A stretch of DNA of 64,000 nt. Origin: Pseudonocardia sp. N23 (lineage in GTDB: Bacteria > Actinomycetota > Actinomycetes > Mycobacteriales > Pseudonocardiaceae). The stretch is taken from contig NZ_BEGX01000061.1 in NCBI RefSeq assembly GCF_002583555.1, positions 109,620 through 173,619 on the forward strand, written 5' to 3'. The position numbers and the translations under genes were made by a program. The notes beneath the pieces were generated by a model. It searched no databases. It was not told where the DNA came from and saw nothing but the letters and a program-made list of their open reading frames with translations. This document shows, in pieces, positions 18,521 to 27,108 of the stretch (positions are counted from its first letter, which is position 1; each line of letters starts with the position of its first letter).

Positions 18521-21058
18521 ATGACCAGCACACTCGCCGACCGGCTGCCCTCCCCCGACGACCCCGACGCCCTCGTCGAGACCTTCGCCGAGTGGGCGTT
18601 CGACGAGCAGGGCCTGTCGCTGTACCCGGCGCAGGAGGAGGCGCTGCTGGAGCTGGTCACCGGCGCGAACGTCATCCTGTCGACGCCCACGGGCTCCGGG
18701 AAGTCGCTCGTGGCCATCGCCGCGCACGCCGTCGCGCTGGCCCGCGGGGAGCGGACGTTCTACACCGCGCCGATCAAGGCGCTGGTCAGTGAGAAGTTCT
18801 TCGCGCTGTGCGCGGTGTTCGGGGCCGACAAGGTCGGGATGCTCACCGGCGACGCCGCCGTCAACGAGACCGCGCCGATCATCTGCTGCACCGCGGAGAT
18901 CCTCGCCAACATCGCGCTGCGCGGCGGCCGCGGCGCCGAGGTGGGCTCGGTCGTCATGGACGAGTTCCACTTCTACGCCGACCCCTCCCGCGGCTGGGCG
19001 TGGCAGGTGCCGCTGATCGAGCTGCCGCAGGCGCAGTTCGTGCTGATGAGCGCGACCCTGGGCGACGTCTCGTTCTTCCGCGACGACCTGACCCGCCGCA
19101 CCGGCCGGCAGACCGCGGTGATCACCTCGGCGGAGCGGCCGGTGCCCCTGCACTACCGCTACGTCCTGACGCCGCTGCACGAGACGATCGACGAGCTGCT
19201 CGCGACGCACGAGGCTCCCGTCTACGTCGTGCACTTCACCCAGCAGGCCGCCGTCGAACGGGCGCAGTCGCTGATGAGCGTCAACGTGTCGTCGAAGGAG
19301 GACAAGGCCGCGATCGCCGACCTCATCGGCGCGTTCCGCTTCACCGCGGGCTTCGGCCGCACGCTCTCACGTCTTGTCCGCCACGGCATCGGGGTCCACC
19401 ACGCGGGGATGCTCCCCCGCTACCGCCGGCTCGTCGAGACGCTCGCGCAGGCCGGGCTGCTCAAGGTCATCTGCGGCACCGACACCCTCGGCGTCGGGAT
19501 CAACGTCCCGATCCGGACCGTGCTGTTCACCGCACTGGCCAAGTACGACGGGGTCCGGGTGCGCGGGCTCAAGGCGCGCGAGTTCCACCAGATCGCGGGC
19601 CGGGCCGGCCGGGCGGGGTACGACACCGTCGGGACCGTGGTCGCCGAGGCCCCCGACCACGAGGTCGAGAACGCCCGGCTGCTGGCCCGCGCCGGCGACG
19701 ACCTCAAGAAGCGCAAGCGGATCGTGCGCAAGCAGGCGCCCGACGGGTTCGTCGGCTGGAGCGACAAGTCGTTCGAACGGCTGCAGACCGCCCAGCCCGA
19801 GGCGCTCACCAGCCACTTCACCGTTACCCACGCGATGCTGCTCAACGTGATCTCCCGGCCCGGCGACGCCTTCGCGGCCATGCGCCACCTGCTGGAGGAC
19901 AACCACGAGCCGCGCGACCGGCAGCGCAAGCACATCCTGCGTGCCATCGCGATCTACCGGGCGTTGCGCGACTCCGGCGTCGTCGAGGAGCTGCCCGAGC
20001 CGGATGCCGAGGGCCGCCGGGTACGCGTCGTCGGCGACCTGCAGCTCGACTTCGCGCTCAACCAGCCGTTGTCCCCCTTCGCGTTGGCCGCCGTGGAGCT
20101 GCTCGACCGGACGTCGCCGACCTACGCGCTCGACGTGCTCTCGACCATCGAGTCGACCCTCGACGACCCGCGCCAGATCCTGCACGCGCAGGAGAACAAG
20201 GCCCGCGGCGAGGCCGTCCAGGCCATGAAGGCCGACGGTATCGAGTACGAGGAGCGGATGGCGCTGCTCGAGGAGGTCAGCTACCCGAAGCCGCTGGCCG
20301 AGAACCTCGAGGCCGCGCTGGAGACCTACCGCCGCGGCCACCCGTGGGTCGCCGACGCCCGGCTCTCGCCCAAGTCCGTCGTGCGCGACATGTCCGAGCG
20401 GTCGATGACGTTCGTCGAGTACGTCGGGCACTACCAGCTCGCCCGCTCCGAAGGGCTCGTCCTGCGCTACCTCGCCGACGCCTACCGGGCCCTGCGCCAG
20501 ACCGTGCCCGACGAGGCCAAGACCGAGGAGCTCACCGACATCGTCGAGTGGCTCGGCGAGCTGGTCCGCCAGGTCGACTCGAGCCTGCTCGACGAGTGGG
20601 AGGCCCTCGCCGCCGGCGCCGGCACGGGCGACGAGCCCGTTCCCCCGTCGCTGGACCAGGGTCCGGCCGGGGTCACCCGCAACGTGCGGGCGTTCCGCGT
20701 GCTGGTCCGCAACGCGATGTTCCGCCGCGTCGAGCTGGCGGCACTGCGCCGCTGGGACCTCCTCGGCGAGCTGGACAAGGACAACGGCTGGGACGCCGCC
20801 GCCTGGCGGGAGGCGTTCGACCCGTACTGGGAGCTGCACGACGACATCGGCACCGGTCCCGATGCCCGCGGCCCGCAGCTGGTCACGATCGAGGTCGAGC
20901 CGGAACGCTGGCGCGTCCGCCAGGTCCTCGACGACCCGGCGGGCGACCGCGACTGGGCCGTCACCGCCGAGGTCGACCTCGCGGCGTCCGACGAGGCCGG
21001 CGAGGCCGTCGTCTGGATCACCGGCGTCTCCGACGCGGCGGACTGGGCCGCGTCGTAG
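18521..21058 (+). CDS. DEAD/DEAH-box helicase with DUF3516 C-terminal domain
   Basis: An 845-residue superfamily 2 helicase. Walker A is LSTPTGSGKSLVAIAAHA, the DExH box is VVMDEFHFYADPSRGWAW, motif III is LMSATLGD, and domain 2 includes GVHHAGMLPRYRRLVE and HQIAGRAGRAGYDT. The C-terminal ~350 residues correspond to the DUF3516 region restricted mainly to actinobacteria. The layout resembles Ski2-like RNA helicases, so RNA processing is plausible but unproven. It is divergent from the dead-ligase/kinase fusion, sharing a 282-base upstream region. A strong terminator follows. Confidence 0.88.
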   Translation: MTSTLADRLPSPDDPDALVETFAEWAFDEQGLSLYPAQEEALLELVTGANVILSTPTGSGKSLVAIAAHAVALARGERTFYTAPIKALVSEKFFALCAVFGADKVGMLTGDAAVNETAPIICCTAEILANIALRGGRGAEVGSVVMDEFHFYADPSRGWAWQVPLIELPQAQFVLMSATLGDVSFFRDDLTRRTGRQTAVITSAERPVPLHYRYVLTPLHETIDELLATHEAPVYVVHFTQQAAVERAQSLMSVNVSSKEDKAAIADLIGAFRFTAGFGRTLSRLVRHGIGVHHAGMLPRYRRLVETLAQAGLLKVICGTDTLGVGINVPIRTVLFTALAKYDGVRVRGLKAREFHQIAGRAGRAGYDTVGTVVAEAPDHEVENARLLARAGDDLKKRKRIVRKQAPDGFVGWSDKSFERLQTAQPEALTSHFTVTHAMLLNVISRPGDAFAAMRHLLEDNHEPRDRQRKHILRAIAIYRALRDSGVVEELPEPDAEGRRVRVVGDLQLDFALNQPLSPFALAAVELLDRTSPTYALDVLSTIESTLDDPRQILHAQENKARGEAVQAMKADGIEYEERMALLEEVSYPKPLAENLEAALETYRRGHPWVADARLSPKSVVRDMSERSMTFVEYVGHYQLARSEGLVLRYLADAYRALRQTVPDEAKTEELTDIVEWLGELVRQVDSSLLDEWEALAAGAGTGDEPVPPSLDQGPAGVTRNVRAFRVLVRNAMFRRVELAALRRWDLLGELDKDNGWDAAAWREAFDPYWELHDDIGTGPDARGPQLVTIEVEPERWRVRQVLDDPAGDRDWAVTAEVDLAASDEAGEAVVWITGVSDAADWAAS

Positions 21059-21068
21059 CTGTACTTGT

Positions 21069-21099
21069 CGGCCGGGACCGCAGCGTGCGGTCCCGGCCG
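21069..21099 (+). terminator. Strong hairpin terminator after the DUF3516 helicase
   Basis: A perfect 14-pair stem (CGGCCGGGACCGCA with TGCGGTCCCGGCCG) and a GCG loop begin 11 bases after the helicase stop codon. Confidence 0.75.
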
Positions 21100-21126
21100 T
21101 GGCGTGGCGAGTTTTCGCGTCCGACG

Positions 21127-21145
21127 TGTCAATGTATGGTTTACC
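21127..21145 (+). promoter_or_regulatory. Operator-like dyad TGTCAA-N7-TTTACC at the start of the small HTH-like gene
   Basis: An AT-rich imperfect dyad ends one base before the ATG at 21147. It shares CGTGTCAAT, five central bases and GTTTAC with a second site at 21723-21741, with identical spacing. A TATGGT at 21135-21140 could be a -10 box giving a leaderless transcript, so occupancy would block initiation. Autoregulation by the adjacent gene is inference. Confidence 0.5.
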
Positions 21146-21146
21146 G

Positions 21147-21536
21147 ATGAAGTACGAGGAGGCCCAGCGCTGGCTGGCCAAGGCCGGTCCCTTTCCCGAC
21201 TCCGGCGCGCCGTCACTGGTCGAGCAGCTCGACCGGCTCAAAGAGCTCGCCGCCGACGACGCGTTGCCGCACAGCGGGATCGCGGTCTGGTACGCGCTGG
21301 TGCAGGAGATGCGCCGGCTGGCCGACTACTACGAGCGCGACCTCATCCGCGGCCTGCGCGGAGACGGCATGACCTGGGCGCAGGTCGCGCACGCCGTCGA
21401 GGCGCAGCTGTCGAGCCGGCAGGCCGCGCACGCCAAGTGGAAGCGCCTCATCGACCCCGGCCGCCGCACGACGACCGGCGACATGCGCCGCGGCGGCCGC
21501 CCCAAGGACCCGCCCGCCCTCTCCCCCGGCGAGTGA
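21147..21536 (+). CDS. Small helical DNA-binding-like protein
   Basis: A 129-residue, largely helical protein of no family I can name. Residues about 70-95 (GDGMTWAQVAHAVEAQLSSR) look like a helix-turn-helix with the QAAHAKWKRL stretch as a trailing basic helix. The C-terminal 25 residues are basic and Pro/Gly-rich (GRRTTTGDMRRGGRPKDPP). The start ATG 21147 gives a natural N-terminus (MKYEEAQRWLAKAGP); ATG 21132 is in frame but lies within the dyad. Two near-identical dyads flank it, one on the start codon and one about 190 bases after the stop, as expected for an autoregulator. Function is otherwise unknown. Confidence 0.7.
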   Translation: MKYEEAQRWLAKAGPFPDSGAPSLVEQLDRLKELAADDALPHSGIAVWYALVQEMRRLADYYERDLIRGLRGDGMTWAQVAHAVEAQLSSRQAAHAKWKRLIDPGRRTTTGDMRRGGRPKDPPALSPGE

Positions 21537-21722
21537 CCGGGCCCTGCGGGGCGTGTGCGTCCTCAGGGCCCTGCTGGGCTGTCGCGGCCCGCGCGCCGCG
21601 CGGGCCGCGTCACCGGGCGTGCGACCAGCACGCGGTGAGGAGCGCGTCGAGGAGGTCGACCCTCGTCACGACTGCCCGTCGACCACTCCCCCGCCGCACC
21701 TGTGCCGCAGGTCGACGCGTCG

Positions 21723-21741
21723 TGTCAATCATACGTTTACA
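21723..21741 (+). promoter_or_regulatory. Second operator-like dyad TGTCAA-N7-TTTACA
   Basis: It matches the site at 21127-21145 base for base on both flanks (CGTGTCAAT and GTTTAC), but the central five bases read CATAC instead of GTATG, which are reverse complements of each other. It lies in the 246-base gap between the small HTH-like gene and the convergent acyl-CoA dehydrogenase; no clear gene begins after it. Confidence 0.5.
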
Positions 21742-21782
21742 GAATGGGCATGAGCGGTTCCGCCCGAGCTCACAGCCCACCG

Positions 21783-23000
21783 TCAGCCGATCCCGGAACG
21801 CGGCAGCAGCCGGTCCGCGATCATCTTCGCCTGGATCTCGCTGGTGCCCTCGAAGATCGTCGTCAGCCGGGCGTCGCGCCAGTGCCGCTCCACCTGGTGC
21901 TCGGTCGTGTAGCCGTTGCCGCCGTGCAGCTGGATGCCGTCGCCGGTGACCTCCGCGGCCATCTCCGTCGCCAGCAGCTTCACCATTGCGGCCTCACGCC
22001 CGCACGGCTCACCGAGATCGATCAGGTGGGCCACGTGCTGGTAGAAGGCCCGCGCCTGCTCCACCCGCGCCGCCATCCTGGCGAGGGTGAACCGCACCGC
22101 CTGGAAGTCGCCGATCGGGCGCTCGAACTGGCGGCGCTGCTGCAGATAGACGATGCAGTCCTCGACCGCTGCCCGCGCGAGCCCGACGGCGCGCGCCGCG
22201 GTGTGCACGCGGGCGATCGTCAGCCACTTCTGCGTCTCCGCGAACCCGCCCGCCGTGATCTCGTTCGCCACCGGGACCCGGAGCCCGTCGAACTCCAGGT
22301 CCCACGTGACGAACCCGTGGTAGCCGATCTTGTCGATCGGCGACCCGGTCAGACCGTCCGGGAACTCGCCCGGCTTCTTCTCGACCAGCAACGTGGCCAG
22401 CCCGGCCGACCGCTTCTCCCCCGGCTCCGGGTCGGCGGTGCGCACCAGCACCTGGATGAAGTCCGCTGCCTTCGCGTTGCCGATCCAGCGCTTCTGCCCG
22501 GTCACCACGAAGTCGTCGCCGTCGCGCTCTGCCCGGGTCGCGACCGCGGCGAGGTCCGACCCGGCGTCGGGCTCCGACAGCGCGATCGCCCCGATCCACT
22601 CCCCCCGCGCGCTGCGCGCCAGCAGCTCCGCGCGCCGCTGCGCGTCGTCGACACCGGTGCCCGCCCCCTGCGCGCGGGCGATGATGCTGCCGACGCTCAT
22701 CCACGCCCGCGCCAGCTCCTCGGCCACCATGCAGTACTCGTAGGCGCCCAGCCCGAGGCCGCCGTACTCGGGGCCGACGGTGATCCCGAAGAACCCCAGC
22801 TCCCCCATCTCCGTCAGCAGCGACCGCGGGATCTCGCCCTTCTGCGGGTCGAGCTCGTTCGCGACGGGCAGCACCCGCTCCATCGCGAACCGCCGCGCCG
22901 CGGCCTGCAGCTCGACCCGGACGTCGGTCCGGTACTGCGGCGGCACGTCGGGCAACGGGGGCCGGAGCAGATCGTCGTCGTCGGTCGGTGCTGCGCTCAT
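21783..23000 (-). CDS. Acyl-CoA dehydrogenase
   Basis: A 405-residue flavoprotein that introduces the alpha-beta double bond in acyl-CoA thioesters. N-terminal helices are followed by the first signature GAIALSEPDAGSDLAAV, the flavin/substrate beta domain (VTGQKRWIGNA) and the C-terminal helical domain with QLHGGNGYTTEHQVERHWRDAR and IFEGTSEIQAKMI. The catalytic base position is within the latter region. The length is typical and the start ATG 23000 is clear. No electron-transfer flavoprotein or other beta-oxidation gene is adjacent, so chain-length preference is unknown. It is transcribed after the DUF742 gene with a 75-base gap. Confidence 0.92.
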   Translation of the reverse strand: MSAAPTDDDDLLRPPLPDVPPQYRTDVRVELQAAARRFAMERVLPVANELDPQKGEIPRSLLTEMGELGFFGITVGPEYGGLGLGAYEYCMVAEELARAWMSVGSIIARAQGAGTGVDDAQRRAELLARSARGEWIGAIALSEPDAGSDLAAVATRAERDGDDFVVTGQKRWIGNAKAADFIQVLVRTADPEPGEKRSAGLATLLVEKKPGEFPDGLTGSPIDKIGYHGFVTWDLEFDGLRVPVANEITAGGFAETQKWLTIARVHTAARAVGLARAAVEDCIVYLQQRRQFERPIGDFQAVRFTLARMAARVEQARAFYQHVAHLIDLGEPCGREAAMVKLLATEMAAEVTGDGIQLHGGNGYTTEHQVERHWRDARLTTIFEGTSEIQAKMIADRLLPRSGIG

Positions 23001-23075
23001 CCGCCGGTTCTGCCACACCCACCCGCCCGGCGCACCCCGGGAGGTCCCCTCACCTGACCGGAGTGACGGCCCGCC

Positions 23076-23597
23076 TCACAGCTTGCGCAGGCCGTCGAGG
23101 ACCCGGGCCAGCAACGCCTGGTCGGGCGCTCCCGCCGTCGCCGAGCCGTGGACCTGCACGGCCCCGGTGGCGACGAGGTCCCCGATCAGCACCCGTGCCA
23201 CCCCCGACGGCACCCCGGCCGTCGCGGCCACCTCGGCGACCGAGCAGGCGACGGCGCACCGGGCGAGGACGGCGCGATGTGCGGGCGAGGAGGTCTCGGC
23301 ATCGGTACCGGGCCGGGCACTGACCAGGGTCTCCAGGCCCAGGTCGACCGCCGACCGGGTCCGGCCGCCGGTGAGCACGTAGGGCCGAACCGTCAGCTTC
23401 GGCTCCGCCGCGGGGAAGGCGGCCGCCGGCGGGGCGGCAATGGGGATCACGTCCGTCACGGATTCGACGGCCGGCTCGTCCCCGCGCTGCGCCGGGGACT
23501 CGCGGGCCGGTCTGCGGCGCCGGGGCGCCCCGCCGAACCGTGCGCCGGTGCGCCCGACGACCGGTTCCCCGGCGTCGCCCGGTTCCGCCTCCGCCAC
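23076..23597 (-). CDS. DUF742 family protein (conservon CvnC-like), orphan
   Basis: A 173-residue protein whose C-terminal ~110 residues are a DUF742 domain (RPYVLTGGRTRSAVDL; CSVAEVAATAGVPSGVARVLIGDLVATGAVQVH). The N-terminal ~65 residues are Arg/Pro/Ala-rich and look disordered. DUF742 proteins normally sit in actinobacterial conservons with a histidine-kinase-like CvnA, a roadblock protein CvnB and a Ras-like GTPase CvnD. None of these is nearby, making this an orphan. The start GTG 23597 is chosen for its strong AGGAGGT ribosome site seven bases upstream; the frame is open far upstream but that sequence is not protein-like. Confidence 0.8.
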   Translation of the reverse strand: MAEAEPGDAGEPVVGRTGARFGGAPRRRRPARESPAQRGDEPAVESVTDVIPIAAPPAAAFPAAEPKLTVRPYVLTGGRTRSAVDLGLETLVSARPGTDAETSSPAHRAVLARCAVACSVAEVAATAGVPSGVARVLIGDLVATGAVQVHGSATAGAPDQALLARVLDGLRKL

Positions 23598-23789
23598 AAC
23601 CCACCTCCTCACGCCATCGGACGTGACGGGTGCTGCGCGGCCGTGACGACGGTGTTCCGCCGCCATGACGATTCCCCCGGCGCGGGCGGGGGGCGGGTGC
23701 CGGGCGTGCCGGGAGGTCGGGCGGAGACCGGCTCCGGCGCACCGGGCGCCACACTGTCCGCGACGGCGTGGGCCAAGTAGTTTGCGCGC

Positions 23790-25319
23790 ATGATCCGCAC
23801 CTCGACCGTCGGACGCCTCTGGTTCGCCGCTACGGCGCTCGTGGTGGTGGTCGCGATCGTCGTGCAGGCGGTCGTGGCGGTCGGGGGCGCGCCGTACTCG
23901 GTGTTCGACACTCCCGGTGAGCGGCTCGCCAACATCTTCGCGTTCTTCACGATCCTGTCGAACGTGCTCGTCGGCGTCACGTTCACCGCGTTCGCGGTGC
24001 GGCAGGGCCCCCACCCGCGGCTGCTGCGTGTCCTGCACCTCGACGCGGTGCTGGGCATCGCGGTGACGGGCATCGTCTACAACCTCGTGCTCGCCCAGCT
24101 CTACTCCCTCACCGGCGCCGCGTGGCTCGCGAACCTGCTGCTGCACGTCGTCGTGCCGATCATGGCGGTGCTGGGCTGGCTGGTGTTCGGGCCGCGCGGT
24201 CTCGTCGACACCACGACGGTCCTGCTGTCGACGATCTACCCGGTCGCCTGGCTCGCGTTCACGCTGGTCCGCGGGGCGGTGACCGACTGGAGCCCGAACC
24301 CGCCGTGGTATCCGTACCCGTTCGTCGACGTCGCCGCCCTCGGCTACGGCCGCGTCGCGATCAACTGCGTGGTGATCGCGCTGCTGTTCCTCGGGCTCGC
24401 GTTCGGGGCACTCGCACTCGACCGGTTCCTGACCCGGCGCTTCCATCCCGACGCCGCTGCCGCACTCCCGGCCGGGAGGACGGGCGGCAGCGCGACGCCG
24501 CGCACCGATCCCTCCGCCGCGGCCGGCGTGGGCGAGGCTGCCCGCCCATCCGTGCGGATCGGGGTGCAACTGCAGCCGCAGCACGCCGACTACGCGCGTA
24601 TCCGCGACGCCGTCGCCGAGGCGGAGGAGGCGGGGGTCGACGTCGTCTTCAACTGGGACCACTTCTTCCCGCTGCGCGGTGAGGCCGACGGCAAGCACTT
24701 CGAGTGCTGGACGATGCTGGGCGCCTGGGCGGAGGCGACGTCGCGCGTCGAGATCGGCGCGCTGGTGACGTGCGCCGGGTACCGCAACCCGGAGCTGCTG
24801 GCGGACATGGCCCGCACGGTCGACCACATCAGCGGCGGCCGGCTGATCCTGGGCATCGGGGCGGGCTGGTTCCGCCGCGACTACGACGAGTACGGCTACG
24901 ACTTCGGCACCCCGGGGTCGCGGCTGGCGACCCTGGCCGATGCGCTGCCACGCATCCAGGCCCGCTGGGAACAGCTCAACCCGCCGCCGACCCGGACGAT
25001 CCCGATCCTCGTCGGTGGCGGCGGCGAGCGGAAGACGCTGCGCTACACCGCCGAGCACGCCGACATCTGGCACGGGTTCGGCGACGCCGAGACCATCGCG
25101 CACAAGGGCCGGGTCCTCGACGGGCACTGCGCCGACGTGGGCCGGGACCCGGCCGCGATCCAGCGGTCGGCGGGGGTGCAGTCGGCACCGGAGAAGGTCG
25201 CCGACGACCTGCTCGCCGCGGGGGTCACCCTGTTCACGATCGGCGTCGGCGGCCCGGACTACGACCTCACGCTGTTGCGCGACTGGATCGCCTGGCGCGA
25301 CACCCTGCCCCGGTCCTGA
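23790..25319 (+). CDS. Pr6Pr-type membrane domain fused to F420-type luciferase-like oxidoreductase
   Basis: A 509-residue open frame with two unrelated halves. Residues 1-215 contain six membrane helices (starting around 10, 48, 84, 113, 142 and 187) and resemble Pr6Pr family membrane proteins (FAFFTILSNVLVGVTF; YPYPFVDVAALGYGRV). A ~30-residue Ala/Gly/Pro linker follows. Residues about 252-509 are a luciferase-like TIM barrel (VRIGVQLQPQHADYARI; VVFNWDHFFPL; RTVDHISGGRLILGIGAGWF) of the F420/FMN-using class. I see no stop or frameshift between them. The second half could also start internally at GTG 24552. Reduced F420 could come from Fgd1. Substrate unknown. Confidence 0.8.
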   Translation: MIRTSTVGRLWFAATALVVVVAIVVQAVVAVGGAPYSVFDTPGERLANIFAFFTILSNVLVGVTFTAFAVRQGPHPRLLRVLHLDAVLGIAVTGIVYNLVLAQLYSLTGAAWLANLLLHVVVPIMAVLGWLVFGPRGLVDTTTVLLSTIYPVAWLAFTLVRGAVTDWSPNPPWYPYPFVDVAALGYGRVAINCVVIALLFLGLAFGALALDRFLTRRFHPDAAAALPAGRTGGSATPRTDPSAAAGVGEAARPSVRIGVQLQPQHADYARIRDAVAEAEEAGVDVVFNWDHFFPLRGEADGKHFECWTMLGAWAEATSRVEIGALVTCAGYRNPELLADMARTVDHISGGRLILGIGAGWFRRDYDEYGYDFGTPGSRLATLADALPRIQARWEQLNPPPTRTIPILVGGGGERKTLRYTAEHADIWHGFGDAETIAHKGRVLDGHCADVGRDPAAIQRSAGVQSAPEKVADDLLAAGVTLFTIGVGGPDYDLTLLRDWIAWRDTLPRS

Positions 25320-25343
25320 GTCCGCGGGGTGGGACCAGGGCCG

Positions 25344-25388
25344 GCGTCAGGGCGTTGGGCGTCAGGGCGTTCGGCGTCAGGGCGTTCG
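25344..25388. repeat. 15-base triplication carrying three in-frame stop codons
   Basis: Three copies of GCGTCAGGGCGTTSG at 25344-25358, 25359-25373 and 25374-25388. On the minus strand each 15-base unit encodes the end of the esterase (R-T-P-stop), so the gene ends in three tandem in-frame TGA codons. Confidence 0.85.
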
Positions 25389-26303
25389 GGCCTGCGCCAG
25401 GAGATCGGCCAGCGCACCCAGGGCGGTGGCACCGGCCGCGTCGGCGGCGTCGACGAGCCCGATGAACGCCGCGTACCCGTGGATCAGGCCCGGACCGGGG
25501 ACGTGCGTGACCGTGACGCCGGCCGCACGCAGCCGGTCGGCGTAGGCGTCGCCCTCGTCGCGCAACGGGTCGAACTCCGCGGTGGCGACGACGGCCGGCG
25601 CGACCCCCGCGACGTCGGCGTGCTGCAGGTCGACCAGCGGGTCGGTGGACCCATCGGGCAGGTACTGCTCGTAGAACCAGCGCATGTCCGACGCGGTCAG
25701 GAAGTAGCCCTCGGCGTTGTCGCGCACCGACTGCGAGCTCTGCGTCGGGTCGGTCGAGGGGTACCACAGGAGCTGCGCGGTGAGCGGGACGGCGTCGTCG
25801 CGGGCCACGATCGCCGCTCCGGCGGCGAGGCTTGCCCCGGCACTGTCCCCGGCGACGGCGAGCGGCCGGTCGGGGAAGGCGTCGTGGGTCCAGCGCAGCC
25901 CCGCCATGGCGTCGCCCAGCGGGACGGGGTGCGGGTGCTCGGGCGCGAGCCTGTAGTCGACGGCGACGACGACCGCACCGGTCTCCCCCGCGACCTTGCG
26001 GCACACCGGGTCGTGGGTGTCGAGGTCACCGAGGACCCAGCCGCCACCGTGCAGGTAGGTGACCGCGCCGCCGCGGTCCTCGAGCGGCCGGTAGACGCGG
26101 ATGCGGATCGGCCCGGCGGGGCCGTCGATCTCGTCGTCCTCCACGCCGGCGACGGGGAACGGCACGTAGTCGGCTCCGCGGCGGGCCAGCGACAGGGTCC
26201 GGTAGTGCTCCCGGGTGTCGACGGCCGAGCCACGCACGAGCGGCACCGCGCCGTTCGTGGCGAGGGTGTCCAGCAGGGTCCGGAACTGAGGGTCCAGCGG
26301 CAT
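25377..26303 (-). CDS. Alpha/beta hydrolase, hormone-sensitive-lipase-type esterase
   Basis: A 308-residue esterase of the HSL family. The oxyanion motif is YLHGGGWVLGDLDTHD, the nucleophile elbow is VAGDSAGASLAAG, and the acid and base of the triad lie in EFDPLRDEGDAYADRL and GLIHGYAAF. No signal peptide is seen, so it is probably cytoplasmic. The start ATG 26303 is favoured by a GAGGGGAGG ribosome site ten bases upstream; GTG 26312 would sit too close to it. It is convergent with the membrane/oxidoreductase fusion, and its 3' end lies in the 15-base triplication. The ester substrate is unknown. Confidence 0.9.
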   Translation of the reverse strand: MPLDPQFRTLLDTLATNGAVPLVRGSAVDTREHYRTLSLARRGADYVPFPVAGVEDDEIDGPAGPIRIRVYRPLEDRGGAVTYLHGGGWVLGDLDTHDPVCRKVAGETGAVVVAVDYRLAPEHPHPVPLGDAMAGLRWTHDAFPDRPLAVAGDSAGASLAAGAAIVARDDAVPLTAQLLWYPSTDPTQSSQSVRDNAEGYFLTASDMRWFYEQYLPDGSTDPLVDLQHADVAGVAPAVVATAEFDPLRDEGDAYADRLRAAGVTVTHVPGPGLIHGYAAFIGLVDAADAAGATALGALADLLAQARTP

Positions 26304-26496
26304 GCTCAGCACCCCTCCCCTCGGTGCGCGCCGGTTCGGGGACGGGGTGCGGGCACGTCGTGGGTCACTGCCGCACCGTATGCCGCCGATCCCCGGCGGT
26401 CACGTCCTGATCCACTCCCCCCGGCGCTGGGCAGGCCGGCGCCCGGCGGGGATGATCGGGCTCCCCGATGCCCCCTCGACCTCTGGTGAGGTGCCC

Positions 26497-27108
26497 ATGC
26501 ACGTGACCCGTGGATTCACCGGACGCGGCCGCGCGGGCCGCGACCCACGGCTGCCGCCCGGTCAGTACGACGCCCGCGACGACTGGCCGGTGCTCAACGC
26601 CGAGCCGACACCGAGGCTGGGCACCGACCGCTGGACGTTCACCGTCGAGGGGCTCGTCGCTCGCGAGACGACGTGGACGTGGGACGAGATCCGCTCGCTG
26701 CCGACGTCGCGCTACGAGGGCGACATCCACTGCGTGACGAGCTGGTCGAAGCTGGGCATGACCTTCACCGGGGTGTCGGTGGACGTGCTGCTGGAGGCGG
26801 CGGTGCCGGATCCGGCGGCGGCCTTCGTGACGGCGGTGTCGCACACCGGCTACACGACGAACCTGCCGCTGGCCGACGTCCGCTACGGCAAGGCGTGGGT
26901 GGTGTGGGAGGCGCAGGGCAGCGCGCTGACGCCTGAGCACGGCGGGCCGGCACGGCTGCTGGTGCCGCACCTGTACTTCTGGAAGAGCGCCAAGTGGGTG
27001 TCGGGGCTGCGCCTGTCCGCGGAGGACGAGCAGGGGTTCTGGGAGCGCAACGGCTACCACGACCGCGGCGACCCGTGGCGGGAGCAGCGCTACCAGGGCG
27101 ACGACTGA
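26497..27108 (+). CDS. Molybdopterin-dependent oxidoreductase, sulfite-oxidase fold
   Basis: A 203-residue protein consisting essentially of one SUOX-type molybdopterin-binding domain. The Mo-ligating cysteine is in GDIHCVTSWSKLGMTFTGV, followed by YTTNLPLADV, GGPARLLVPHLYFWKSAKW and the C-terminal WERNGYHDRGDPWREQRY typical of this actinobacterial group. There is no twin-arginine signal or membrane helix, so unlike E. coli MsrP it looks cytoplasmic. The start ATG 26497 has GGTGAGG five bases upstream. The stop overlaps the start of a flavin reductase gene (TGATG), its likely electron partner. Substrate unknown. Confidence 0.88.
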   Translation: MHVTRGFTGRGRAGRDPRLPPGQYDARDDWPVLNAEPTPRLGTDRWTFTVEGLVARETTWTWDEIRSLPTSRYEGDIHCVTSWSKLGMTFTGVSVDVLLEAAVPDPAAAFVTAVSHTGYTTNLPLADVRYGKAWVVWEAQGSALTPEHGGPARLLVPHLYFWKSAKWVSGLRLSAEDEQGFWERNGYHDRGDPWREQRYQGDD

